DNA of 64,000 nucleotides. Origin: Mycobacterium sp. D16Q13 (GTDB lineage: Bacteria > Actinomycetota > Actinomycetes > Mycobacteriales > Mycobacteriaceae). The position numbers and the translations under genes are program-made. Below, in pieces: positions 17,145 through 26,244 of this stretch (its first letter is position 1; every line of letters starts with the position of its first letter). A model generated the notes under the pieces. It was given only the letters and a program-made list of their open reading frames with translations, was not told where the DNA came from and did no database searches. The stretch lies in the NCBI RefSeq assembly GCF_002013375.1, contig NZ_MAEW01000011.1, positions 124,001-188,000 on the forward strand. Direction: 5' to 3'.

Positions 17145-17953
17145 GGGCGCCCTCCGGTCAGTTCTTCAGCGACCTCGCGGGCCAGCTGCGCGGTGACCGC
17201 GCGCCGCCAATCAGCGGTGCCGTGGGCATCGGTGTGGAACTCCGAGCCGGGAATGCCCGCAGCGGCCTCGAATACACCCTCCGGATCGGCCGGGAGGCGC
17301 AGCACGATCGGCCTGCGCGTTCCGGCGGAGACTCCGAGCACAATGTCGTGGCCGTCGAGCCTGCCGGTAACGAGCGCACCGGAGCGGCCCAGTGCAGAGT
17401 ACGCGAGCTTGCGTAGCGCTGTCGGTTGCGTGAGCGCCGCAGCGGGAAAGGCGATGGCGCGCAGGACATCACCGGCTCGCAATACCGTCTCGTTGACATC
17501 GGTGACGAATTCGGTGATGGCGCAACGCTCGTCGGTGCCGTCGCGGCGCCAGATGAGCAGCTGGGCGTCCAGGGCCGCGCACAGCGAGATCATCGCTCCC
17601 GCCGGCAGACCCAGACAGATGTTGCCTCCGACCGTCGCGGCACGCCAGATCTTGAATGAGGCCAGCAGCGCACGCGCGCACTGCTCAAAAAGGACGGTCG
17701 CACTCCAGTGCGGCGGATAGGAGGCGTTGATGAGGCGTTCGATACTGCAGGTGGCTGCGACCTGCAGGCCGCCCGCATCGACCACCACATCGGGCCACCG
17801 CATGCCGGCCAGGTCCACCAACCGCCGCAACTCCGGCTGCGGCTGGCTCATGAGCCAGGTTCCGCCCGCCAGCACGCCGTCCTGCGCTCCGAGGCCGCTG
17901 AGATCTGCGCGCTCTCGCGGAATCAGCACCGAGTCGATGGTGTGCAGATCCAT
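17141..17953 (-). CDS. Xanthine dehydrogenase FAD-binding subunit
   Basis: 270 residues of the CoxM/XdhB FAD-binding family: LAGGTWLMSQPQPELRRLVD (FAD pyrophosphate region), RAATVGGNICLGLPAGAM (the second FAD motif, usually TxGGN) and the C-terminal CO-dehydrogenase flavoprotein domain. It passes electrons from the Fe-S clusters to NAD or another acceptor. The ATG at 17953 shares a base with the stop of the amidohydrolase gene (TGATG), and its own stop overlaps the next gene by 4 bp, so all three are one transcript. Confidence 0.9.
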   Translation of the reverse strand: MDLHTIDSVLIPRERADLSGLGAQDGVLAGGTWLMSQPQPELRRLVDLAGMRWPDVVVDAGGLQVAATCSIERLINASYPPHWSATVLFEQCARALLASFKIWRAATVGGNICLGLPAGAMISLCAALDAQLLIWRRDGTDERCAITEFVTDVNETVLRAGDVLRAIAFPAAALTQPTALRKLAYSALGRSGALVTGRLDGHDIVLGVSAGTRRPIVLRLPADPEGVFEAAAGIPGSEFHTDAHGTADWRRAVTAQLAREVAEELTGGRP

Positions 17954-19323
17954 CAGCGAACCCTGCCCATCAATCCATGATGCGCCGCCCGCACCGCGGC
18001 CGCGATCCGATCGGTATCCACCGTCAGCATCTCCCCATCTCTGACGACCAGTCGCCCGTTCACCCAGGAACACCTGATCGGCGGTACCGCACCCAACATC
18101 AGAGCGGCCACCGGATCATCGATGCCGCTGTGGCCCAGCGTGCGCAGATCCCATAGCACCAGATCCGCGCACTTACCGGCCTCAATCGAGCCGATCTCGT
18201 CGGCGCGGCCCAGCAGGCGAGCCCCGCCCAGTGTCGCCAACTCCAGCGCGGTGCGGGTGCTCAGCGCCGTAGGCCCTCCGACAGCACGCGCCAACAACAG
18301 TGCCTGATGCGCCTCCCCCAGCAGCCGTCCCGACTCATTGGAGGCCGCACCATCCACCCCCAGACCCACCGGCACCCCAGCCGCCAGCAGCTCCCGGGTG
18401 CGGGCGATACCGGCGCCCAGGCGCCCATTGGAGGTCGGGCAGTGCGCGATGCCGGTGCCCGTGCCGGCCAGGCGGGCAATGGCCGCATCGTCGAAGTGGA
18501 TCCCGTGCGCGAACCACACATCGGGGCCCAGCCAGCCCAGCTGTTCCATGTAGTCGATGGGGCTGCAGCCAAACCGCTCGGCACAGTAGTCAGTTTCGTC
18601 CTGGGTCTCGGCCAGGTGGGTGTGCATCCGGACACCGTGCTCGCGAGCCACGAGCGCTGACTGGCGCAAGAGATCTCCGCTCACCGAGAAGGGCGAGCAG
18701 GGTGCCAGACCGATGCGCACCATGGAGCCTGGCGCCGGATCATGCCAGCGGGCGACGGCCGCGGCGCTGGCCTCCAAAGCTGTGTCGATCGACTCCACCA
18801 GACTGTCCGGGGGCAAGCCCCCGGCGGACTGTCCAAAGTCCATTGAACCCCGGGTCGGGTCGAAGCGCAGCCCGACTTGCCTGGCTGCCTCGATCTCAGA
18901 TTCCAGTAGATCGCCTGCACCAGAAGGAAATACATAGTGATGATCGGTCGTGGTGGTACATCCCGATAAGGCCAGCCAGCTCAACGCGCCCTGTGCCGCT
19001 ACGTAGAGATTGTCGGCGTCGATACCCTCCCACACCGGGTACAGCGCGGTAAGCCATTGGAAGAGCGTGTGATCGGCGGCGAGTCCGCGGGTAATCCACT
19101 GATAGAGGTGGTGGTGGGTGTTCACCAATCCCGGTGTGAGTAGACAACCACGACCATCTACACGTTCGGCACCACCCAGTGTCCGCCACGGGTTCTGTTC
19201 TCCGGCCGGCAATACCGCGGCGATCCGCTGGCCATCGATGACGACAGTCGCACCGTCAAGCTCACGCCCGTCGTGATCGACCGTGGCCACGAATACGTTC
19301 TCGATCAAAGTGATTGAGCTCAT
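17953..19323 (-). CDS. Amidohydrolase, 8-oxoguanine deaminase-like
   Basis: 456 residues of the amidohydrolase superfamily, TrzA/AtzB/8-oxoguanine deaminase branch. Metal ligands: NTHHHLYQ (strand 1), MHTHLAETQDE, FAHGIHF, and the Asp in GLGVDGAASNE. HHYVFPSG and APCSPFSVS are also typical of the branch. 8-Oxoguanine deaminase makes urate directly, which fits this urate-degrading locus; other aminopurine or triazine-like substrates cannot be excluded. The start at 19323 is chosen because homology begins at SSITLIENVFVATVD. It is the first gene of the xanthine dehydrogenase operon and divergent from guanine deaminase by 62 bp. Confidence 0.85.
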   Translation of the reverse strand: MSSITLIENVFVATVDHDGRELDGATVVIDGQRIAAVLPAGEQNPWRTLGGAERVDGRGCLLTPGLVNTHHHLYQWITRGLAADHTLFQWLTALYPVWEGIDADNLYVAAQGALSWLALSGCTTTTDHHYVFPSGAGDLLESEIEAARQVGLRFDPTRGSMDFGQSAGGLPPDSLVESIDTALEASAAAVARWHDPAPGSMVRIGLAPCSPFSVSGDLLRQSALVAREHGVRMHTHLAETQDETDYCAERFGCSPIDYMEQLGWLGPDVWFAHGIHFDDAAIARLAGTGTGIAHCPTSNGRLGAGIARTRELLAAGVPVGLGVDGAASNESGRLLGEAHQALLLARAVGGPTALSTRTALELATLGGARLLGRADEIGSIEAGKCADLVLWDLRTLGHSGIDDPVAALMLGAVPPIRCSWVNGRLVVRDGEMLTVDTDRIAAAVRAAHHGLMGRVR

Positions 19324-19385
19324 CGGCCGGACTCGCTGCCGCACTTCGGGCTGCGGATATGACACGTGGTGTGCACTATGGTGCG

Positions 19386-20795
19386 ATGCACCCGATTGCA
19401 GCCACCGTCTACCGCGGGCACATCTTCCACATCGCGGGCTCCCCCGGCGTGGCAGATGCGGCCGCGCATCTGCAGTCGATACCCGATGGAGCGCTGGCAG
19501 TCGGCATCGATGGTGTGATCGCCTACTGCGGCACCTACCCCGAACTGCCCCAGACCTACTGCGCGTGGCCCGTGCACGATCATCGCCCCGGATTCCTGCT
19601 GCCCGGTTTCGTGGACACCCATATGCACTTCCCGCAGACCTATTGCACCGATTCTTATGGCGGCGGCCAACTGTTGGAGTGGCTGGAGCGCTGCATCTTT
19701 CCCGCCGAGGCCCGCTTGGCCGACCCGGTGCTGGCACAGCGCGCTGCCGAAACCTTCTGCCGCCGCCGGATCACCGCCGGAACCACGGCCGCGATGGTGA
19801 TGGGCTCGGCCTTTCCTCAGGCCCAGGACGCCTTGTTCACGGCGACCCGCGCCGCGGGCCTGCGGATGGTCAGCGGACGCGGTGTGCAGACCACCGGGCC
19901 CGACAGCGCCACGCCGCTGCTCACCACGACCGAGCAGGCAATCCGGCTGTGCGCCCACGAAATCGACAGCTGGCACGGCGACTCCCTCACGGATGTGGCA
20001 CTGGTGCCCCGCTTCTCGCTGTCCGTCGCGCCCGGCACCCTCGCGGCGCTCGGCGAGCTCTATGACGAGGTGCGGGATACGGGTGTCTACTTCCATTCGC
20101 ACCTCAACGAGAACGCCCGGCCGGGCACCGGCGAGGTGGATGCCACCCTGTCCGCATACGGGGTCGGGAGCTACCTGGATACCTATGACGGTCATTTTCT
20201 GCCCGGCTCCCGCAAGGGCGGCTCGACCCTGCTGGGCCGCAGAAGCATTCTGGCCCATGCCGTGCACTGCCAGGACGCGGAACTGGCCCGCATGGCCGAA
20301 ACCGGAACCTCCATCGCACATTGCCCCACCTCCCAGCTGTTCCTGGGTTCCGGGACCATGCCATGGCGCCGCACCGTCGGCAGTGGAGTCAACGTCGCTC
20401 TCGGCACCGATGTGGGTGGTGGCGACGAATGGCTGTTGACGCGCGTACTGAACGACTGTTTCAAAGTCCATATGACCGAACCGGCTTCGGCTGCGGTATC
20501 TCTACACCCCGCCGAGCTGCTGTTCACCGCCACGCTTGCCGGGGCACGCGCGCTGGACCGCGAGGACACGTTCGGCAACCTGGACCAGGGCAAGGACGCG
20601 GACTTCCTGATCATCGACCCGCACCGATGGGAACCGTTGGCCGACAACCTTTCCCACGGCATCCGATCCGACGACGAGCAGCTGGCCACCGAGCAGACGC
20701 TGTTCCGCCTGCTGATGGGGCTGCGCGAGCCGGCCATCAGCTCGGTGCGAGTACGTGGGCGCGATATCACCGGCTACCTCAACCGCGACAGCTAG
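19386..20795 (+). CDS. guaD: Guanine deaminase
   Basis: About 469 residues. Motifs in order: PGFVDTHMHFPQ (metal His pair), HSHLNEN, AHAVHCQD and NVALGTDVGGG (metal Asp). These, with the length, match guanine deaminase, which converts guanine to xanthine, the substrate of the dehydrogenase encoded divergently. The ATG at 19386 is used because the recognisable N-terminus begins at AATVYRGHIFHIAG. ATGs at 19359 and 19314 would push into the divergent promoter. It converges on uricase, the stops sharing CTAG. Confidence 0.92.
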   Translation: MHPIAATVYRGHIFHIAGSPGVADAAAHLQSIPDGALAVGIDGVIAYCGTYPELPQTYCAWPVHDHRPGFLLPGFVDTHMHFPQTYCTDSYGGGQLLEWLERCIFPAEARLADPVLAQRAAETFCRRRITAGTTAAMVMGSAFPQAQDALFTATRAAGLRMVSGRGVQTTGPDSATPLLTTTEQAIRLCAHEIDSWHGDSLTDVALVPRFSLSVAPGTLAALGELYDEVRDTGVYFHSHLNENARPGTGEVDATLSAYGVGSYLDTYDGHFLPGSRKGGSTLLGRRSILAHAVHCQDAELARMAETGTSIAHCPTSQLFLGSGTMPWRRTVGSGVNVALGTDVGGGDEWLLTRVLNDCFKVHMTEPASAAVSLHPAELLFTATLAGARALDREDTFGNLDQGKDADFLIIDPHRWEPLADNLSHGIRSDDEQLATEQTLFRLLMGLREPAISSVRVRGRDITGYLNRDS

Positions 20796-21700
20796 ACCAG
20801 CCAGGCCAGATGTGGATCCCAGGCCGGCCCGGCCTCCGGTGCGTCGTCACGGGTCACGACGGCCTGAATCAGCCCGTACGGGCGGTCATCGGCATGAAAG
20901 ACCTCGTTGGGGTTCTCCAGCCCGAACGGTGACAGGTCGTACACGAAGTGGTGTTTGTTGGGTGCCGAGAGCCGGACCTCGGCGATCAGCGGATAAGCCT
21001 CCAGGATCGCCTTGCCGATCTCGTACAACGTCTGCTGCAGGGCGAGCGAGTGCACGGTGGCGAACCGCTCAAGAATGAGCGCCTTCACTCCGAGATAGGT
21101 CTGGTCCCAGTCGACTTCGGTACCCACGAAGCGCCACTTGGCCACCAGTGAGGTGGCCATCACCCGGTCGTTGGTGGGCTGCAGGACCGTGTACTTGTCC
21201 TCGAGGAAATCGTGGAACTCCGAACCCGTCGACTTCAGGACGACAAGGTCTTTGAGACCGCCGATCACCCAGGTCCGCTGCGCCGCACCCACACCCTCGA
21301 CGGTGATCTCGGCGGTGCGCACCTCCTGACCCTTACGAACCCAGGCGTGATCATGTTCGCGCCCATCGACAAGGACCCTCTCCCAGGCGTATTCGTCAAT
21401 CTCAATGCGCGCGCCGGTTACCGGCTCATACTCGTCCACAAAGTGGTGCGCCAGGTCCAGACCGTATTGTTCGATGGTCTCGATGCCCTTTTCCTTGGCG
21501 TAGGCGTAGATGGTCTGCTTCTGGCTGTCGGTGGGCAGCACCTTGCGCTGATCGCCATCGGTGTAGGCGGCGGCGAAGTCCCCGCGCAGCGCGCTACCGA
21601 CGTTGAGGTCCTTGATCTCATGGCGCGGAGAGTCCCGGTAGATCCGAACGACTCGGTTCTCGGCCTTGCCGTACTGGTTGCCTCCGAGGACGATTGCCAT
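20792..21700 (-). CDS. Urate oxidase (uricase)
   Basis: 302 residues. The cofactor-free uricase triad is present: Lys12 in GGNQYGKAE, Thr57 in VLPTDSQKQT and His in APNKHHFVYDLSP. The two T-fold halves and the C-terminal FHADDRPYGLIQA strand are intact. It oxidises urate to 5-hydroxyisourate with release of hydrogen peroxide. It is followed upstream on the same strand by the two enzymes that process that product, an order that mirrors the pathway. Start ATG 21700. Confidence 0.96.
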   Translation of the reverse strand: MAIVLGGNQYGKAENRVVRIYRDSPRHEIKDLNVGSALRGDFAAAYTDGDQRKVLPTDSQKQTIYAYAKEKGIETIEQYGLDLAHHFVDEYEPVTGARIEIDEYAWERVLVDGREHDHAWVRKGQEVRTAEITVEGVGAAQRTWVIGGLKDLVVLKSTGSEFHDFLEDKYTVLQPTNDRVMATSLVAKWRFVGTEVDWDQTYLGVKALILERFATVHSLALQQTLYEIGKAILEAYPLIAEVRLSAPNKHHFVYDLSPFGLENPNEVFHADDRPYGLIQAVVTRDDAPEAGPAWDPHLAWLV

Positions 21701-21715
21701 CGATGCTTTCCTTTC

Positions 21716-22039
21716 TCAGCTGCCGCGATAGGTGGAGTAGGCGTACGGGCTCAGGAGCAGCGGGACATGCAGGTGCCCACTACCGGCCGCCCGGAAGCTA
21801 ATGATCACTTCCGGATAGAACCCATCGATCGCGTTGTCGGTGAACCAGGTTCCCGTGTCGAACACCAGCCGGTATGTACCGGCGGTCAGCACTGTCCCAG
21901 CAAGATCGGCAATCCTGCCGTCGGAATCTGTTGTACCACTGGCCACCAGAGACTCCGCGGTGTCCAGCAGAGTCACACGCACACCCTGCGCCGGCCGCCC
22001 GGAAACCGCGTCCAGTACATGGGTACTCAAACCCGTCAC
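21716..22039 (-). CDS. 5-Hydroxyisourate hydrolase (transthyretin-like)
   Basis: 107 residues. It carries the family marks LSTHVLDAVSGRPAQGV at the N-terminus, an Arg in TYRLVFDTG, HVPLLLSPYAYSTYRGS at the end and the invariant C-terminal YRGS. It opens 5-hydroxyisourate to OHCU. It overlaps the OHCU decarboxylase stop by 4 bp and lies 15 bp before uricase. Confidence 0.96.
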   Translation of the reverse strand: MTGLSTHVLDAVSGRPAQGVRVTLLDTAESLVASGTTDSDGRIADLAGTVLTAGTYRLVFDTGTWFTDNAIDGFYPEVIISFRAAGSGHLHVPLLLSPYAYSTYRGS

Positions 22040-22578
22040 GATCCGTCCTCCGTCTCGATGTCATCGGCATGCCGACCTGCCGGGCCCAGCATCCGCGCCA
22101 GGCGACTGCGATTGATCTTGCCCAATTCCATTCTCATGACGCGGCGTTCATTCTGGGGGTCATTCTTGAGCCGCTCCTGCAAGATCGCCAGCAGTTCCCC
22201 GGCCGGCCTGCCATTGGCAAACACGAGATACACGTAGCCAAAACGCTTCTCGTATTCCGCATTGCCTTCCTTGAGCTGGGCCAGCACCGTGGCCTCGGCG
22301 CCGGCCACGCCGGACTGCTCCCGGCGCGAGGCCGCGTTATCGGGCCGCTCCCCGATCCTCGGGTGCCCGTCGAGCGCCTCGTCCAGATCGGAGTCGGTGA
22401 GCTCGGCCAGGATCAGGTCCGCCCGGTTGTACAGCGCCTCCTCATCGCGAAAGGGGCGCCCGGACGCCACCCGCACCGCCCATATCCGCGAGGTGCAACA
22501 CTCGTAGAGCCAGTGGATCGCCTGGTTATCGGTGAGCTCGTTGAAGCTCTCGATTCCCCGCCAGTCAACGCGCCGCAT
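22036..22578 (-). CDS. OHCU decarboxylase
   Basis: 180 residues. Catalytic-site marks are GHPRIGER (the His), SRREQSGV (the Glu) and the ERRVMRMELGKINRSRL helix. It converts 2-oxo-4-hydroxy-4-carboxy-5-ureidoimidazoline to S-allantoin. The ATG at 22578 (MRRVDWRGIESFNEL) lies inside the end of the permease gene (14-bp overlap). The longer frame upstream is not homologous. This copy has an intact catalytic site, unlike the related domain fused to the permease. Confidence 0.93.
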   Translation of the reverse strand: MRRVDWRGIESFNELTDNQAIHWLYECCTSRIWAVRVASGRPFRDEEALYNRADLILAELTDSDLDEALDGHPRIGERPDNAASRREQSGVAGAEATVLAQLKEGNAEYEKRFGYVYLVFANGRPAGELLAILQERLKNDPQNERRVMRMELGKINRSRLARMLGPAGRHADDIETEDGS

Positions 22579-24517
22579 GGAAATCCTCGTAACGCCCGAA
22601 GCGGGCAGCCGTGATGGGATTGGCGTCGGCCACCAGATCATCGAACCGGTAATTGGCGATCTTCGCGATCTCGATGAGAGCGAAGGAACGCTCGCTGGTT
22701 GTCGAATTCTCCATGCGGCTCCACCCGTTGCGCAGCACCCGTTCGTACCGCTCGGTCTCTCGTGCGCAGATCACCAGCGGGAAACCGAAATGCTCGCGAT
22801 AGGCGCTGGCCAGGCTCACCACATTGTTCAGCTCACCCTCGTCGAGGGTCTGCAGGATGGTGTGGTCGACGGCTGCCATCTCCCCAGCTTCGTCCTCGGC
22901 ACCCAGATCGGGGAACGATCTGATGAGTTCGAGCTGCTGCTCGTCGCTGCCGGTGAGCATCGCCTCCTGGAATGCGCTGCGCAGATCGTGTGCGTCGGCA
23001 AAAGGCCGCTGCTGGTAGGCGCGATCCACCACCCAGTGCACGTCCTGGACCAGGCTGCCGAACGTGTGGCGGAACTCGTCGAGGGTCATCTCATTGACCT
23101 GCGCGAGCCGAATGGCGCCTCCCCCAGCCACCGCCAGGCCGCGGCTGCCGGTGTGGAAGAACAGCAGGTTCAAGACGATCGCGGTGATGGCGCCCATGGT
23201 GATGCCGGTGCTGAACGGGATCTGCAGCAGCCCCGGTACGGCCTGGTCGATTCCCGGGAGCGCGGGAACCGCGATACCGCGCCCGTGGTCCAGGACAGTT
23301 GACGGGCCCGAGGACTGGGAGAACTGCACGTACATCCCCATGGCCAGCGAAGTACTGGCGATGATCAGGTTGCGGTGGTCGTTGAAATCAACCTTTCCCA
23401 GCGTCTGGATGCCGACGACGGCCACCGTCGCGAATAAAGTCATCGCGGCCCCGCCTAGCACCGGAGCCGGAATCGACTCCACGATCTTGGCGGTCTTGGG
23501 CAGCACACCCAACACCATCATGATCACCCCGGCGGTCGCTACCACCCAACGACTCTTGACCCCGGTGAGGCGCACCAGCCCGACGTTCTCCGAGAACGCC
23601 GTGTACGGAAACGAGTTGAAGGTGCCGCCGATCATGGTGGCGATGCCGTCCGCGCGCACCGTGGCGGCGATATCCGCCCCGCGCACCCGCTTGCCGACGA
23701 TCTCGGCGGTGGCGAAGACCGCGCCGGTGGATTCGACAGCGGTCACCATCAGCACCACGATCAGCGACACCACCGCAATAACGTCAAAGCGCGGGGCACC
23801 GAATGCGAACGGCGAGGTGAAGCCGATCCAGCCCGCCTCACCCACCCGCGTGAAATCGGTGTCACCGGCAAGCCAGGCGATGGCGGTACCGGCAACCAGA
23901 CCCAGCAGCACCGCGATGGTGCTCCAGAAGCCCCGGAAGAACCTCTGCATCAGCACGATCAGCACGATGGTGCCCACCGCGTACATGAGCCAGCGCCCGT
24001 TTCCGGGATCATGCGCGGCGACCGGGCTGTGCGGGTTGCGGACGGCGTCACCGATGCCCACCGGCAGCAGCGACACCCCGATGATCGTGATGACCGACCC
24101 GGTCACGATCGGCGGGAAGAAGCGGATGAGGCGAGCGAAGAACGGCGCGATGAGAAACGTGAAGGCGCCCGCCGCGATGACAGCGCCGTACACGGTGAGC
24201 AGTCCCACCCTGCCGCCGCCGTGGTCGTTGGCGATCTTGATCACCGGGGCCAAGGTCGCGAAGGTGACCCCTTGGAGCAGCGGCAGCCGCACGCCGATCT
24301 TCCAGAACCCGACCGCCTGCAGGATCGAGGCAATACCGCAAGTGAACAGGTCTGCGGTGATCAACATGGTCAGCGCCTCGGCGTCCAGGTCGATGGCGCG
24401 CGCGATGAGCAGCGGCACCAGCACCGCGCCGGCATAGAACGCGATCACATGCTGGATGCCCAGAGTGACGAGTTTGCCCGCAGAGGGCACCTCGTCGACG
24501 GGATGGACTCTCCTCAT
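22565..24517 (-). CDS. NCS2 purine permease fused to a degenerate OHCU-decarboxylase-like domain
   Basis: 650 residues. About residues 15-470 form a 12-14 segment NCS2 (xanthine/uracil) permease. Signatures are VLVPLLIARAID, LPLLQGVTFATLAPV, AVESTGAVFATAEIVGKR and FPYTAFSENVGLVRLTGVKS. From about 490 to 645 a soluble domain matches the OHCU decarboxylase family (EFRHTFGSLVQDVHWVVDRA; AYREHFGFPLVICARE; EIAKIANYRFDDLV). The catalytic HP motif reads FPDLG and the conserved Glu-Gln segment is altered. It probably imports urate or xanthine; the extra domain may be structural or sensory. It is the first gene of the uricase operon, and its stop overlaps the true OHCU decarboxylase start. Confidence 0.9.
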   Translation of the reverse strand: MRRVHPVDEVPSAGKLVTLGIQHVIAFYAGAVLVPLLIARAIDLDAEALTMLITADLFTCGIASILQAVGFWKIGVRLPLLQGVTFATLAPVIKIANDHGGGRVGLLTVYGAVIAAGAFTFLIAPFFARLIRFFPPIVTGSVITIIGVSLLPVGIGDAVRNPHSPVAAHDPGNGRWLMYAVGTIVLIVLMQRFFRGFWSTIAVLLGLVAGTAIAWLAGDTDFTRVGEAGWIGFTSPFAFGAPRFDVIAVVSLIVVLMVTAVESTGAVFATAEIVGKRVRGADIAATVRADGIATMIGGTFNSFPYTAFSENVGLVRLTGVKSRWVVATAGVIMMVLGVLPKTAKIVESIPAPVLGGAAMTLFATVAVVGIQTLGKVDFNDHRNLIIASTSLAMGMYVQFSQSSGPSTVLDHGRGIAVPALPGIDQAVPGLLQIPFSTGITMGAITAIVLNLLFFHTGSRGLAVAGGGAIRLAQVNEMTLDEFRHTFGSLVQDVHWVVDRAYQQRPFADAHDLRSAFQEAMLTGSDEQQLELIRSFPDLGAEDEAGEMAAVDHTILQTLDEGELNNVVSLASAYREHFGFPLVICARETERYERVLRNGWSRMENSTTSERSFALIEIAKIANYRFDDLVADANPITAARFGRYEDFHAAR

Positions 24518-24636
24518 CGCAGAACCTCCCTGCCTCGGTGCGTCCGCGCCTACTTGCCGACCGCCGAAGCGACGCTAGATCGACCGTGTTGCGGCCAGGT
24601 TGCCGGGTGTCTATATCTTCCCGGCGGGTCACCACG

Positions 24637-25347
24637 CTACGTCTCCGCGATCACGTCCAATTGTCCTGCGGCAGCGACTATCACCGACTCCAAGCGGTCG
24701 TGGTGGGTGGCTGCGACGGCCAGCAGAGCCTCGGTATCGCGCCTTGCCACCGCTGTGATCATCGCCTCATGATCGGCGTGTAGCTGCAGCTGATCCGACG
24801 CGGAAACCGTCCGCATCACCTGGAACGGTTCGGTCAGATTCCAGGTGGCCTCGAACATGTGCAAGAGGCGGTGCATGCCGCAGGGAATCACCAGTGCGCG
24901 GTGAAAACGACGGGAATGTAGGTGAAATGCCCGCGCATCGCCTTCAATGGTTGCCTGTTGCAGCAGCTCATGTTCGGCCAGCGCGCGATCCAGATCCTCG
25001 GGCGTTGCAAGCGCCACCGCCTGTGCGAGCGCGGCACGCTCGAGAACGCCTCGGGTGAAGTAGATCTCGCGAAGCTCCGGCAGCGTGAGCTGAGCCACGC
25101 GGTAGCCCCCATTGGCCCGATGGTTGACAAGCCCTTCGGCGACAAGGGTCTTGAGTGCTTCCCGGACCGGGATGGGGCTGATTTGGTAGGTGTCGGCTAC
25201 CTCGCTGATGGGAATCATGGAACCTGGCGGCGCGGCACCATCAAGGATGGCCCGCCGCAACCCGTCGAGCACGCTCGTCTGGTCATGCCCGGACCGGTTG
25301 GCGCGCAGCTCGTTGATCAGCCTCCGGTAGCGGAACGTACGTGACAT
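24637..25347 (-). CDS. GntR/FadR-family transcriptional regulator
   Basis: 236 residues. An N-terminal winged helix (VLDGLRRAILDGAAPPGSMI, ISEVADTYQISPIPVREALK, NGGYRVAQLT) is followed by an all-helical FCD ligand domain with metal-type His residues (FHLHSRRFHRAL; HADHEAMITAV; ATHHDRL). It sits between the uricase operon and the divergent racemase gene, so it probably represses the allantoin/urate genes and responds to a pathway intermediate. The ligand is an inference. Confidence 0.9.
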   Translation of the reverse strand: MSRTFRYRRLINELRANRSGHDQTSVLDGLRRAILDGAAPPGSMIPISEVADTYQISPIPVREALKTLVAEGLVNHRANGGYRVAQLTLPELREIYFTRGVLERAALAQAVALATPEDLDRALAEHELLQQATIEGDARAFHLHSRRFHRALVIPCGMHRLLHMFEATWNLTEPFQVMRTVSASDQLQLHADHEAMITAVARRDTEALLAVAATHHDRLESVIVAAAGQLDVIAET

Positions 25348-25503
25348 TCGCCCTCCATCGCCGTCTGCCGAACCTCGATCTTGTCAGCGGTCGTGCCCGG
25401 CTGCCATCGCTGGCGACACAGAGTTAACGCGAACGTTTCATGACGCGGCGGCCACGACAACGCCACACCCCACGTGCGTCGCGGCCGACGTACCCTGTCG
25501 GCC

Positions 25504-26244
25504 ATGCGCATACGCGTCATCAATCCCAACACCACCGAGGCCATGACGAAGGCCGTCGAAGCGGTGGCGCGATCAGCGGCCTGGCCGGGAACCAGCATCA
25601 GCGCGGTCAACCCGGAGATGGGGCCGGTCTCGATAGAGAGCCACTATGACGAGGCGTTGAGTGTGCCCGGTGTGCTGGCCGAAATCCGCCGCGCGGAATC
25701 CGAAGGTGCCGAAGGGTACGTGCTGGCCTGCTTCGGAGATCCCGGGCTTGATGCCGCCCGGGAACTGGCGGCCGGTCCGGTGGTCGGCATCGCCGAGGCC
25801 GCCATGCACATGGCCAGCCACCTCGGCAGGGGGTTCAGCGTGGTCACCACGTTGGAACGCACCACCGGCCGCGCGTGGGACCTGGCCGAACGCTACGGGA
25901 TGTCCCGCTTCTGCCGGGGCGTGCACGGTTGCGATATCGCGGTACTGGACCTGGAAACGAACCCCAAGACCAAGGACATTCTCGTCGAGCACTGCCGACG
26001 CGCGGCGCGCGATGACGGCAGCGATGTGATTGTGCTGGGTTGTGCGGGAATGGCCGGGCTGTGCCGGGACATCTCCGCCGAGATTGGACTACCGGTGATC
26101 GATGGTGTGGCAGCCGCGGTGAACCTGGTGCAGTCGCTGGTATCCATGGGCCTGCGCAAGTCAGGACGGGGCGAGTTCGCCCCACCGCCGATCAAACCCT
26201 ATGCCGGACTGATGGATTCGTTCGGTTCGGTACCTGCGGGGTGA
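25504..26244 (+). CDS. Allantoin/hydantoin racemase family protein
   Basis: 246 residues of the Asp/Glu/hydantoin racemase superfamily. The N-terminus is RIRVINPNTTEAMT. The two catalytic Cys are in VLACFGDPGLDAARE and IVLGCAGMAGL. Given its place, it probably interconverts S- and R-allantoin so that both can be used by allantoinase. The ATG at 25504 is chosen because the family starts at MRIRVINPN. Its 3' end overlaps the convergent allantoinase gene by 46 bp. Confidence 0.9.
   Translation: MRIRVINPNTTEAMTKAVEAVARSAAWPGTSISAVNPEMGPVSIESHYDEALSVPGVLAEIRRAESEGAEGYVLACFGDPGLDAARELAAGPVVGIAEAAMHMASHLGRGFSVVTTLERTTGRAWDLAERYGMSRFCRGVHGCDIAVLDLETNPKTKDILVEHCRRAARDDGSDVIVLGCAGMAGLCRDISAEIGLPVIDGVAAAVNLVQSLVSMGLRKSGRGEFAPPPIKPYAGLMDSFGSVPAG

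Noticed and set aside
15429..17720. 763-codon open frame on the plus strand antisense to the xanthine dehydrogenase genes
   Set aside because: It lies wholly opposite genes with clear families, has no recognisable domain, and long antisense frames are common at this G+C content.
23064..24437. 457-codon plus-strand frame
   Set aside because: Antisense to the NCS2 permease; sequence is Thr/Ala/Pro noise.
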